From: Haematococcus lacustris
Taxonomy: Eukaryota > Chlorophyta > Chlorophyceae > Chlamydomonadales > Haematococcaceae
Direction of reading: 5' to 3'
Assembly (NCBI GenBank): GCA_030144725.1
Contig: JASKMD010000016.1
Coordinates: 2,907,567-2,971,566 of the forward strand
Length of the DNA: 64,000 nucleotides
The notes below the pieces were generated by a model. It ran no database searches. It was not told the origin of the DNA and saw only the letters and a list, made by a program, of their open reading frames with translations. The first letter of the stretch is position 1. Each line of letters begins with the position of its first letter. The translations under genes and the position numbers were made by a program. Of this stretch, positions 10,420 to 19,126 are shown piece after piece.

Positions 10420-12194
10420 GATATTAGTGGTGGCCCTCCCCTCCACCCCCTGTGTTTCAGCCACCAGCCCCAGCTGACCTGCCCCTGCACCCTGACAGTG
10501 CCTGGGGGCACGCCTTGGGGCACACCTGAGGGCGTCCCAACTGAGCGGTCTGCATGCACACACAGGCGCAGGTCATCCCACGCATAAGAGGTGGGTGGGT
10601 GGGGTAGGGGTAGGGGATGGGGGTGGTTGGGGGGATAGGGTGGGATGGTGGGGGGGTGCACAACAGGTTGTGCTCAGGAACGGGGCAGGGGTAGGGGCAG
10701 CGGCAGGAGCCAGGGCGGGGGTGGGGTAAGGATGGGAACGGGGCAGGGTAAAGGGCAGTTGCAGGAGGCTACTTACTGCGTCAAAGTCTGGGGAGGGGTC
10801 CACGAGCGAGAAATAGGCGGTGCTGGCTCCATCAAGGAAGCTGATCCTCGGCTGCGGGAAGTCAGGCAGCCCCATCAGCTGTGGGTAGGGTGGGGTCGTG
10901 CAGCAGGGACAACCCGCAAGGCAAGGGGCAGGGAGGGGTGCAGGGTGCGATACAACGATGCGCTGACCAACTCTCTTTTGCCCTCCTTGCTGCCCTACCC
11001 TCCCTGCCCTCCCTGCTGCCCCACTCTCCCTGCCCTCCCTGCATCTGCTGAACCAGGCTGCAAACACCACCAATGTTGCGCAGCAGCTGCATCCACCACC
11101 ACCTTGGCTGCTGCAGCTATAACTGCTGCCGCTGCAAGGCCTGCACGGAGAAAGTATGTTCCACGCTCTACTGACAACCAAGACTCACTTCCACACCCGG
11201 TCTTACTCTCACTGGGCCTCTCACTTACACCCTCACTCGTATCCACGTTGTTGAGTGTGACTCACTGTGGTGCTACTGGCAGTCAGCAGTGCCTGGCTGC
11301 CGATGTACACTTGGCTCCCTGGTACCTGCCAGGCCAGGTTGTGCACCGCCTCCAGCTCAGCAGGCCCGGTGAAGGAAGCTGGCCAGCAGGTGGCGGGCCC
11401 AAGGGAACAGGAGGAGTTGCAGAAGTCGTCCAGGTGACAGCCAACGCGGGGTTGAGCATACAACAGAAAGGTGGCGGCGCCCACTGTGATGGTGGTTTGG
11501 GCTGCTGCGGCGGCGGGGCTGGGGGGCCGGGCAGTGGGCAGGCTGGGGGGGCTGGGGGGTGGTGGAAGCAATGGGGTGGTCACGACGGGAGAAGGGGGAG
11601 GGGGAGGGGGGGAGGGGGAAGGGCCAAAGGCGAAGGTGGGTGAGGGAGGCAGCGCCGGCAGTGAAGGCTGCGCAAGGACAAGCACAGTGGCAGACGTGGC
11701 CTTGCTTGAAGGATCCAACCCAGGCTTACTAACGATATCACGAAATAAAGGCTCTCAGTGAGAGACTCACAGTGAGAGGCTCAGCGGCAGGCTATGTGCG
11801 TGGGCAAGGAGACAGGGCAGGGTGAGAGCAGACAACGTGTGGAGGCAACAGGTTGGCAGAAGCAGCGGACACTCGAATCGAGAGTGTCCGCCTGACACCG
11901 ACGCAGGCACACCAGACACTGACGCAGGCACAGCAGGCACAGCAGGAGCCCGATATACACGAGGAGCCACCAGCAGGAGAGGCACAACAGCACGTGTGCG
12001 ATGAAAGAGCGCAATGAGCGCGGGCTAAGAAACATCGTTTTGATGATTGGGTGCAGCGGGCTCAAGAGCATGCGACAAGGCAAGGAGGTCGCGCATAGGC
12101 TATAGCTGTCCGTACAGACCGACGGTTGCGAATGCACGATGCCAAAGTAGAGGGCCACCAGACATCGTAGCATCAGCGCGTAGGAGCCGGGCAT
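3407..12194 (-). CDS. TRP-like (Flc/Pkd2-type) membrane channel, multi-exon
   Basis: Exons read leftward: 11266-11667, 10777-10878, 10092-10189, 8965-9104, 8341-8485, 7713-7811, 7211-7336, 6733-6824, 6501-6570, 3632-3892, 3407-3487. Splice phases agree at every tested junction except 7713 to 7211, which is one base off. The ectodomain is Pro-rich and then Cys-containing ([11 protein letters not shown]). Exons 8965-9104 and 8341-8485 give the Ala/Ser/Thr-rich stretch [20 protein letters not shown]. Exon 7713-7811 carries the family-like signature [27 protein letters not shown]. It is followed by membrane segments [35 protein letters not shown] and [21 protein letters not shown] base the assignment on remembered similarity to fungal TRP/Flc proteins (QF.A.TG.L....YR..T.N.AW). 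An ATG at 12194 opens [20 protein letters not shown], a plausible signal peptide; its donor and a further exon near 11050 are unresolved. It probably acts in a plasma or internal membrane. Confidence 0.6.
3898..3962. repeat. (CACACACAGT)n microsatellite
   Basis: Imperfect 10-bp units lie immediately upstream of the minus-strand acceptor at 3893, inside the long intron between exons 6501-6570 and 3632-3892. Confidence 0.8.
3962..4787. repeat. Left copy of an ~826-bp duplicated segment flanking the gap
   Basis: This segment recurs at 5288-6113 in the same order and orientation with a few percent divergence and small indels. It holds GAGCAGCTGA-type units (4006-4108), a tRNA-like stretch and an (AGTC)n tract (4549-4656). 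It ends exactly where the run of N begins. Confidence 0.9.
4447..4510 (+). repeat. tRNA-like (SINE-type) sequence, copy 1
   Basis: TAGCTCAATTGTTAGATGG resembles a tRNA D-arm/A box, and about 40 bases on AGATCGATTCCA resembles a B box. No T-arm or acceptor stem closes, so it is at most a decayed tRNA-derived element. Copy 2 is at about 5767-5835. Confidence 0.35.
4788..5287. other. Assembly gap of 500 N
   Basis: Exactly 500 unknown bases, a standard scaffold-gap size, lying inside the long intron of the TRP-like gene. True length and content are unknown. Confidence 0.98.
5288..6113. repeat. Right copy of the gap-flanking duplication
   Basis: Matches 3962-4787. After it the sequence continues uniquely (CACCAGCACGCGAGGGAGCG), so the duplication ends where the left copy meets the gap. 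This could be a real tandem duplication or two haplotypes placed side by side. Confidence 0.9.
6294..6370. repeat. A/G-rich simple tract
   Basis: Low-complexity AGAAAAAGAAA sequence in the minus-strand intron. No gene seen between about 6114 and 6500. Confidence 0.7.
7370..7706. repeat. (GGGGGA)n hexanucleotide array, about 55 copies
   Basis: Near-perfect GGGGGA units with one 7-mer at about 7458 and one 5-mer near 7688. The array sits directly after the minus-strand exon 7713-7811. Read on the minus strand it gives Ser-Pro then Leu-Pro dipeptides and is open, so it is either the start of an intron or a translated (SP)n/(LP)n linker. The strand asymmetry (G-rich plus strand, C-rich minus strand) makes G-quadruplex formation likely. 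Confidence 0.95.
8113..8235. repeat. C-rich (CCCCCACC)-type tract
   Basis: CCCCCA/CCCCTCC low-complexity sequence in the intron between exons 8341-8485 and 7713-7811. Confidence 0.6.
8773..8885. repeat. 20-bp minisatellite (GGGCCCCCTGCCCCCCCTCC)n
   Basis: About five tandem copies in the intron between exons 8965-9104 and 8341-8485. Confidence 0.85.
10355..10418. repeat. (AAT)n microsatellite
   Basis: ACAACA followed by about 18 AAT units, in the intron between exons 10777-10878 and 10092-10189. Confidence 0.95.
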
Positions 12195-13030
12195 TGGCCC
12201 GCCTTGACCAGCAACTCTTATAGTAGATGTGCTGCAGAGTGCGCAGCTATACTACAGGGCGCCGTACGAGACTGCAGCTGTTCGCTGCATTTGAGACAAG
12301 GTCTAATGGCAAAATAACTGTTTCAGTCAGGCGACCCCAACTTTCAAAAAATGGCAGGAAATGATAGGAAACCGACCCCTGGTAATCAAAACGACGCCGC
12401 GTCTCAGCCACATGGTCTCTATTTACGTTTCGCACATCCCTGGATAGAGGACTCTGTCAGCTATGCGGTGCAGCTTGTAACATTAAATATTGTGCAGTGT
12501 GCTGAGTGCTATGGCGGCTCAAATCTTGACATTCAAATTCATGCCAGTTTTGCTCATGCGGGCCTCGCCGCGACCGACCGCCGCGACCGACGTGGCCCAG
12601 TAGCCTCTGCAAACAGTCAGGGACAGTCGCCGCAGTCAAAACAATGCACATGGCACGCCAAACCGATGTAACGACGCATCCCACCCATGCTCGGAAGTAT
12701 ACAAGGCTGCTGCACGGCTACCCCTCCCATTGAACCACCACGTAAGGGACATTTGACTTTGCGGCGTGCCTGGTGAGAGTTGAGCTGTCATTTTAACGCG
12801 GAACGCCTTACCTTTGCGTTGCGCTTGCGCCTGCGCGCCCGAGCTGCTGGCACCCTACGGTGACCGGCAGTCTGCCAGGCACGCGAACGGTTTCGCTCTG
12901 CGCGATGGGCCTTTGTAATGCTGCTTCACAACACCCACAACGCAGGATGCAGAGTTCTCCGCTGCGGTACACTGCGGTACACTTAACGCATGGAGCCCAG
13001 TTCTCTCAACATCATCCTACACAGCCTCCC
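12195..13030. other. Intergenic stretch, likely 5' region of the TRP-like gene
   Basis: Less GC-rich sequence than the genes around it. It lies upstream of the candidate ATG at 12194 (minus strand) and downstream of the transposase-like gene. I see no conserved domain, RNA gene or convincing promoter element. Confidence 0.4.
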
Positions 13031-13035
13031 CCTAC

Positions 13036-13320
13036 ACATGAATCTCCACCCAGCCAGTGCTGCCAGTTGGCGTAGACCTCATACAACACCCACAGCGGGC
13101 AGCCTGGCCCCCCTGCCGTTTGTAGGGGTGATACTTGGGTGTCGGCATGCTGTAGGCATGTGCACACGCCAGCTTTTAAAACACATATGGGCAAATCTCA
13201 GCAAGAGTTGAGACTTTGGCAGGGGGTCCACAGTGAGTACCCTAGCCAGTGACGCAAGGCTGGAGAGTTACCTTGAGTTGCATGGTCGTCAAACCGGCAT
13301 CAATAAAGTGGGGCAGCATG
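13036..13320. repeat. Direct repeat A (partner at 22238-22520)
   Basis: About 280 bp shared with 22238-22520 in the same orientation at roughly 85% identity. Shared landmarks include GCGGGCAGCCTGGCCCCCCT, AACACATATGGGCAAATCTC and GCAAGGCTGGAGAGTTACCT. In the other copy the same sequence appears to overlap an exon and its intron. Here it lies 3' of the transposase-like gene. Confidence 0.85.
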
Positions 13321-13338
13321 TGGGAGGACACAGCCAGC

Positions 13339-14692
13339 TCAGTCGCACTCTGCCTGCTCATTTAAATGCTGCAGCACCATGTATCGTAGGTCAGCACGCA
13401 AGGTGCCGACTGGCACACACAACCCCACTGCCTTGCAATACTCGTTTAACATCTTCACGCTCAGCTTCTTGCCCAAGGTGCACAACTGCATCACGCTGTC
13501 TGGTGCAAATGAGCACAGAAGGGTGAGGCACTCATCGTCCCAATGCTTGTCATCCCTCTTCTGATCGAACATGGGCATGGCTACAAAGGGCTTTGTGATG
13601 GAGGGCCTCATACACACACCCCTGCCTGACATGCACATGCAGTCTGTGACCACTCAACCTGGATCCCTGCAGCAGGAAAGAAGCAGCTGTGCATGCTCAT
13701 AGAGCCGGGGATGGATGATGCAAAGGCATGTGCATCCCGTTGTGGAGCACTGCAAAGCTTTACCTCCTGTGTGCTCAGCTCCAAGCACCACCGATGACCC
13801 ACACTTGCTCGTGCACGGTGAGCCTTGCTGGGTCCAGCAGCAGTAGCTGCCTTGTGATATGCATTGCAATGCTGCACAAACCCCAATGCATTGCACTTCC
13901 CAACACGATCAGCCAGGATCTCACCCCTCAACCACTGCTTCACCACCCCTCCCTCTGAATCATGCCTGCCCTTGAAGTGTGCTGTAGCCCCATAGCTCCA
14001 CCACACTGGCACGCTGAACCTCTGTGCCATGCCCCAATGCTGTCGCATGGCTGGGGCGCCCTTGAACTGCCCTGCACACCCATCAGACCACATATACAAC
14101 TGCCTCATGTCCATGTCATGCTCTGCCAGCAAATAACACACCACCTGGTTCACTGCTGCTTGGGTAATGGCTGCCGACTGCTCCTTCCCATCTGTCATCA
14201 CATACACGGTGTGCTCATAGTAGGCCCCCTCTTTGTTCTTGAAGTATGCACACGCAACGAGAATGCCTATCTGCGCTGCATGCCAGTGCTCTGACATGAT
14301 CTCAACGCTGCGCTCAACAGTCAGCTTCTCTGACCAATCACATGAAATAACCACCTTCCCATCCTTGCCTGCCTTGACGGCCTCACGATGCTCACGGAAA
14401 ACCTGCAACTGGTGATGTGCCAACCGGTGGTGCTTGATGTACTCTGGCATCTGCTTGTTCAGCATGCCAACAGCATCACTCAAGCTCACCCTCATGCACA
14501 ACAGCTCAACCGGCCGGCTGCCTACAGCTGAAGATGGCTTTCCATACTGATGCACAGTGAGCATGACGCTGCCATCTACATCTGGCTGCAGCTGTAGCCT
14601 GTGCGACTTGCAATGGAGGCATGTGCGGAAAGAGCAGGCAAGGCTAGGCTGCTGGCCAAGCTCACAAGGACACAGGAACAACTGCCGCATAG
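13339..14692 (-). CDS. Transposase-like RNase-H-fold protein with SAP-like C-terminus
   Basis: An exon begins at acceptor GCGCCACAG|CT (14692) and stays open to a stop at 13608. Possible acidic catalytic positions stand in VVISCDWSEKLTVE, YMWSDGCAGQFKG and SYGATAHFKGRHDSEGG. The spacing and the SDG..GQFK and AT.H.KG..D..GG signatures recall an uncharacterised family I associate with DDE/RNase-H-fold transposases; that is memory, not a search. Cysteines in LFLCPCELG and CLHCKSH could bind zinc. Coding sequence continues in another frame from about 13653 to a stop at 13339: KPFVAMPMFDQKRDDKHWDD, then LSVKMLNEYCKAVGLCV followed by TLRADLRYMVLQHL, which looks like a SAP-type DNA-binding helix pair. 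The junction near 13610-13650 is a frameshift or a very short intron. The 5' exons would lie across the retrotransposon inserted upstream. Confidence 0.5.
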
Positions 14693-14736
14693 CTGTGGCG
14701 CTCAGGGGCTGGGTTTTGCTGGGAGGTGGTGGGACG

Positions 14737-14966
14737 TGTAACGGCGTAGCCGCTGCCTTTAATCTTACAGTGTGAGCGGCATGTCCACTTAGAAATGTCC
14801 AACGCAGTCTCTACTATCCACACTCTCGCACAGCAACTGAGCCCAGGTTTAGAACGGGACCCTCGGGAGTCGAACCCGAATGGTGAGCTGGTAGCAGCCC
14901 ACCATTGACCTCCTCAGTCACTCTGCTAAAGTGTGGTATACGGATACGCATAAGCGCACCGTCACA
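14737..14966 (-). repeat. 3' LTR of element 1
   Basis: 230 bp; appears identical to 20682-20911. In the sense (minus) orientation it starts TGTGACGG and ends CGTTACA. It contains the T-arm-like hairpin at 14863-14879. Confidence 0.95.
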
Positions 14967-14980
14967 TTCCTCCCCCTCTT
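14967..14980 (-). other. Polypurine tract of element 1
   Basis: On the minus strand AAGAGGGGGAGGAA immediately precedes the 3' LTR, the expected primer for plus-strand DNA synthesis. Confidence 0.85.
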
Positions 14981-15177
14981 AAGAGATCCGTTCCGCCAAG
15001 GTACCTGGGATAGCCCAGAGCACCGAGACTCGCAGTCTATAGAGACCACTGACATACAGGCTGACCCATAAGGGTACCAGCCACCCACAGAAACACATGC
15101 ATCACCATAAGGTGCTGCATGGGGGCCATGGTCATAGGACCAGGCCAGGTGACATAGGTCACTGAGACATTTACACA

Positions 15178-18057
15178 TCAAGGCAGGTTATGCACAGCCT
15201 TGTACCTAGACAAGATCTGGGGAGCACCAGCCAGCATAGCCTCTGGCTCCCAGGTGTTGTAGGTATCATCGTAGCCTGTCCACTTGACCAGGTACTCCAT
15301 GCGCTTCTTGAAACGTACCTGCCTGTGGCTCAACAAACTATGCACTTCATAGTGAGGCGCATCTTCCAGCCACTCCATCACAGGAGGGGGGTGAAACCCC
15401 TGGCTGCCAGTGTACTTCTTAAGAAGTGACACATGGAACACAGGATGTAACCTGCTCATGGTGGGAGGTAACTCCAACCGGTAGGCAGCCTCACCTAGCT
15501 TGCCTGTGACCTTGAAAGGTCCTACATACCTAGGCAAGAACCTACGTGCTCTGCCAGGTGCATTGCGCAGGTTCTTGGTGCTCAGCAGAACGCTGTCACC
15601 TACGCTGAACGTGACATCACGCCTACGCTTATTCGCATACCTTTGTTGGCGGTCCTGAGCCACCCTCATGCACTCCTGAGCATGCTTTACCTCATGCTCC
15701 CACTTCTTGGCGAAGCTCTCAGCGGAGGGAGATAGGCACGGCCTGGGCAGCTTATGCAGCACAGGTGTAATGGGTGACTGCCCATAGTTCACCAGGAATG
15801 GTGTGGACTGAATAGACTCTTGCCATGAATTATTAATAGCAAACTCGGCAAAGGCTAAATGCCTAGGCCAATCTTCTTGAGTAGGTAGGATATAATGTCT
15901 AAGCATTTCTTCCACAATCTGGTTTGTACGCTCAGTCTGACCATCTGATTGAGGATGATACGCGGTGCTGAAAGCAGGGTCTACGCCTATCAACTTTCTG
16001 ACCTCAATCCAGAACTGGTTGTTAAAGGTCGCACCACGATCAGAGATGGTTACTTTAGACAGGCCATGGTATTTAAATACATGGTCAATGTATAATTCAG
16101 CAAATTCCTTAGCATCCATGGCTTCAATGCATGGGATTAGGTGAACCATCTTTGATAGACGATCCACGACCACACAGATAGAATCATAGCCATGAACACC
16201 GACTGGAAGCTTAACCACCAAATCCATGGTGACAGATTCCCAGCGGTACCCCGGTATAGACAGGGGATTAAGCAGCCCACCAGGTACCTGGCGTGACGCT
16301 TTGTTTCGTTGGCATGCATCACAGTTAGTCACATAGTGTCTAACGTCAGCACGCATGGTTTTCCACCAGAACACCCTACGCACACGTTCAAGGGTTTTGG
16401 TGATGCCCACATGGCCAGCATACTTAGCATCATGCATTTCGTGCAAGATATGCTCTCGTAGCTGAATATCATTAGGAACTATAATAGTACCCTTATCAAG
16501 GTGTCGCCACAGTCCCTCCTGGGTCATTTCCCACTCCTCATTAGGCTCAGCAAAGGCGGGATCAGTGCTATAGGCACTAATTAGCCAATCTGTGACCTGA
16601 GAAGGGTGACCAGGACACTCAGGGACCTGTGCCTCACAGTCATTAGAGACCGGGTCAGCCCACCTTAACCGCTTAGGCTCTGATGGCTTTAGAGCATCAT
16701 CAGAGTCAGCATCATGGTCAGGGTCTGATCCAGCGGTAGGCTGCTGTTCGCGGCCCCCGCTGCCGCTGCCCAACAGTGTACCCGCACCGACGTCCTCCCC
16801 CTCCTGTAATCTCCGCTTCTGCTGCCTGGTCGTCACCAGGATTTTGTCAGTATCAGTCTTAGCCGTCGCTGAAGTTACTGGAATACGTGACAGTGGATCG
16901 GCAGGATTAGTGTTGCCAGGTAGGTATTTAATGGTGTAATTAAATCGGGATAAGAACTCCAACCAGCGGCTCTGCCTACGGGACAGTGTAGACTGCGTAG
17001 GTAGGGCCTCTAGAGGGCGGTGATCAGTAAACAGGGTGAATGGCACTCCTTCAAGGTAGCACCGCCACTGTGTACACGCAGCAATAATGGCCAAAGTTTC
17101 CTGTTCCCCAGTGGTATAATTCATTTCAGCTTTTGACAGCTTACGTGAGTAATATGCCAGGGGGTAACCAGCCTGTGTCAATACTGCGCCAACACCCAAG
17201 AGTGAGGCGTCACAGTAGACTTCAAAGGGCTTGGTTATATCAGGCAATCGGAGCATAGGCACCTTCATAATAGCCTGCTTTAGAGCGTTGAAAGCATCTA
17301 ACTGGGGTTTAGGCCATTGCGCCCAGTTAAAAGATTTGCCTTCAGGGCCAGTTAAATTAGTAAGTGGAACAGCAATGGAACTAAAATTACGCACAAATTT
17401 ACGTACATAATTAGCCATGCCAAGGAATGACTGCAGAGCTGTCAGGTTCGTAGGAACTGGCCAGTCTTTGATAGCAGTCACCTTGCTGGGGTCTACAGCT
17501 ACACCATCTTTAGAGATGATGTGCCCCAGGAAAGGTAGAGACTCCTTCATGAATTCACATTTAGATAATTTTGCAAAATATTTATGTTGTCTCAGCAAAC
17601 TGAATATTTCACGAAGGTGAGACAGGTGTTCCTGGATAGACTTGGACATGATTAAAATGTCATCAAGATATACCAGAGCACACCGGTCAATCACCGTGGC
17701 AAATGCCTGGTTCATTGCCCGTTGAAATGTAGCGGTAGCATTGGTTAAACCAAAGCATAACACTTTATACTGATAGTGTCCCATGGGCGTCCTAAACGCA
17801 GTTTTAGGAATATCTTCATCAGGTATTCTGATTTGATGATAGCCAGCCTGGAGATCCAGGGAGGAAAATACAGTCATACCTGACAGTTTGTCAAATAGAT
17901 CATCGATTCTGGGTAAGGGGTATTGATCACGTATAGTGAGCTTGTTAAGCTGGCGGTAGTCTACGCACATGCGTAGCTCACCGGACTTCTTCTTTACAAA
18001 AAGAACTGGTGCTGCATATGGGGAGGAGCTAGGCTCTATCAGCCCTTTGGACAACAT
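15178..18057 (-). CDS. pol: Element 1 pol: reverse transcriptase, RNase H, integrase, chromodomain
   Basis: A 959-residue open frame. RT: LRMCVDYRQLNKLTIRDQYP near residue 30, FSSLDLQAGYHQIRI, then catalytic LVYLDDILIM at about 130. RNase H: VYCDASLLGVGAVL and later TDHRPLEAL. Integrase: an HHCC zinc site (H..H, then C..C in VTNCDACQRNKAS), the first core Asp in TMDLVVKLPVG, the second in ISDRGATFNN and Glu in QTERTNQIVEEML. The C-terminus has a chromodomain-like MEYLVKWTGYDDTYNTWEPE, which places the element among chromoviruses. The frame joins the protease frame only if one A of the 7-A run at 18070-18076 is discounted. The gene copies the element RNA to DNA and integrates it; it is not a host gene. 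Confidence 0.95.
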   Translation of the reverse strand: MLSKGLIEPSSSPYAAPVLFVKKKSGELRMCVDYRQLNKLTIRDQYPLPRIDDLFDKLSGMTVFSSLDLQAGYHQIRIPDEDIPKTAFRTPMGHYQYKVLCFGLTNATATFQRAMNQAFATVIDRCALVYLDDILIMSKSIQEHLSHLREIFSLLRQHKYFAKLSKCEFMKESLPFLGHIISKDGVAVDPSKVTAIKDWPVPTNLTALQSFLGMANYVRKFVRNFSSIAVPLTNLTGPEGKSFNWAQWPKPQLDAFNALKQAIMKVPMLRLPDITKPFEVYCDASLLGVGAVLTQAGYPLAYYSRKLSKAEMNYTTGEQETLAIIAACTQWRCYLEGVPFTLFTDHRPLEALPTQSTLSRRQSRWLEFLSRFNYTIKYLPGNTNPADPLSRIPVTSATAKTDTDKILVTTRQQKRRLQEGEDVGAGTLLGSGSGGREQQPTAGSDPDHDADSDDALKPSEPKRLRWADPVSNDCEAQVPECPGHPSQVTDWLISAYSTDPAFAEPNEEWEMTQEGLWRHLDKGTIIVPNDIQLREHILHEMHDAKYAGHVGITKTLERVRRVFWWKTMRADVRHYVTNCDACQRNKASRQVPGGLLNPLSIPGYRWESVTMDLVVKLPVGVHGYDSICVVVDRLSKMVHLIPCIEAMDAKEFAELYIDHVFKYHGLSKVTISDRGATFNNQFWIEVRKLIGVDPAFSTAYHPQSDGQTERTNQIVEEMLRHYILPTQEDWPRHLAFAEFAINNSWQESIQSTPFLVNYGQSPITPVLHKLPRPCLSPSAESFAKKWEHEVKHAQECMRVAQDRQQRYANKRRRDVTFSVGDSVLLSTKNLRNAPGRARRFLPRYVGPFKVTGKLGEAAYRLELPPTMSRLHPVFHVSLLKKYTGSQGFHPPPVMEWLEDAPHYEVHSLLSHRQVRFKKRMEYLVKWTGYDDTYNTWEPEAMLAGAPQILSRYKAVHNLP

Positions 18058-18058
18058 G

Positions 18059-19126
18059 TCAGTAACCTGTTTTTTTAACTTCTTCCTGTTCTGGCTGGCT
18101 CATCCTATAACTGGGCCTGGCAGGAGGTTTAGCACCATCCTGCAGGGGTATAGAGTGCCCTACATCACGTGCAGGAGGCAACCCAGTGATAGGCTCAAAC
18201 ACATCAGAGAACTCCATAAGGAGGCTCTTTAACTGTGCAGCTTGCTCAGGGGGAACACCAGGTGGGTCTTGCAGGTTCTCATAAGAGACCAGTGCCACCA
18301 CACCTGTGCCTCCATCTTTGAGCCACTTAGCAGCCGTCTTGGCAGACAGAGGGGTATAAACCACCTCAGGGCCGGACAATAGGAAACCAGGAGGAATAGC
18401 ATAGGCTTCTTTTAAAGGTTTTACAGTTTGTGAAGACCCAACTGTACAGTTAACTGACCCCTTCTTGCTTACCGCTGAAGGTAGTAAGGTAGGCTGGCCC
18501 TTAGGGGTCCGCAGGGTGAGAGACTTGTCGACATAGTCAAGCAAGGCCCCCTGCACAGTCAGCCAATCAGCACCAAGCAGAATGTCATACTCATGTACCA
18601 ACTCTGGCATCACAGTCAAGGTGCAGAAGCAGCTAAACTGTTGGATGGACAAGTGCACTTTGACATATTGTGTACAATACACTGACTGATTGTTAGCTAC
18701 CTCATAACGAAGTGCCACAGGGTAATTATGCAGTCTCAACTTGTGTGTAGACACAAATGCATCACTGATGAAGGAGTCATCAGCGCCACCATCAGCAAGG
18801 CAGAAGCATGCATGCTGACGGTCAAGGGTGCCAGCAAATCTGAATCTCACCTTGCCATCACGTCCCACCATACCCAGCACATGTGCCTGTTGATGCTGAG
18901 CCACAGGGGTAACAGCAGTCTTACATGGCACATCATTCAAAGCAGGACTACACAGTCTTGCTGACAGGGCAGGCAGGGGCTCTACAGGGCAGGCAGGCAA
19001 AGAAGCTGTTGTTGAGTTGGCTCTGGGCACACTCATATCATCATCAGCTCCTACAACAGCAGCATCATGCAACAGTTGTTCAGATTGAACCACAGCACAG
19101 TCCTGGCTGGCTGGCTGGGCAACACC
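18059..19126 (-). CDS. pro: Element 1 protease region, in frame with gag after UAG
   Basis: Directly after the gag UAG the same frame continues GVAQPASQDCAVVQSEQLLH and stays open for 355 codons. A retropepsin-like active site FCLADGGADDSFIS has Asp-Gly-Gly-Ala in place of the usual Asp-Thr/Ser-Gly-Ala. The flap-side motif LLGADWLTVQGALLD follows. The segment before RT (FSDVFEPITGLPPARDVGHS) is typical of Ty3/gypsy polyproteins. There is no ATG early in this frame, so expression by readthrough from gag is the simplest reading. The frame ends at 18059 only because of the 7-A run. Confidence 0.85.
   Translation of the reverse strand, partial: GVAQPASQDCAVVQSEQLLHDAAVVGADDDMSVPRANSTTASLPACPVEPLPALSARLCSPALNDVPCKTAVTPVAQHQQAHVLGMVGRDGKVRFRFAGTLDRQHACFCLADGGADDSFISDAFVSTHKLRLHNYPVALRYEVANNQSVYCTQYVKVHLSIQQFSCFCTLTVMPELVHEYDILLGADWLTVQGALLDYVDKSLTLRTPKGQPTLLPSAVSKKGSVNCTVGSSQTVKPLKEAYAIPPGFLLSGPEVVYTPLSAKTAAKWLKDGGTGVVALVSYENLQDPPGVPPEQAAQLKSLLMEFSDVFEPITGLPPARDVGHSIPLQDGAKPPARPSYRMSQPEQEEVKKTGY

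Noticed and set aside
12351..12671. 106-codon plus-strand frame upstream of the TRP-like gene
   Set aside because: No family features; lies in a region with no other coding signal.
14800..14890. Genuine tRNA gene inside the LTR
   Set aside because: Only the T-arm and an A-box-like stretch fit; no closing acceptor stem, and it is repeated as part of the LTR.
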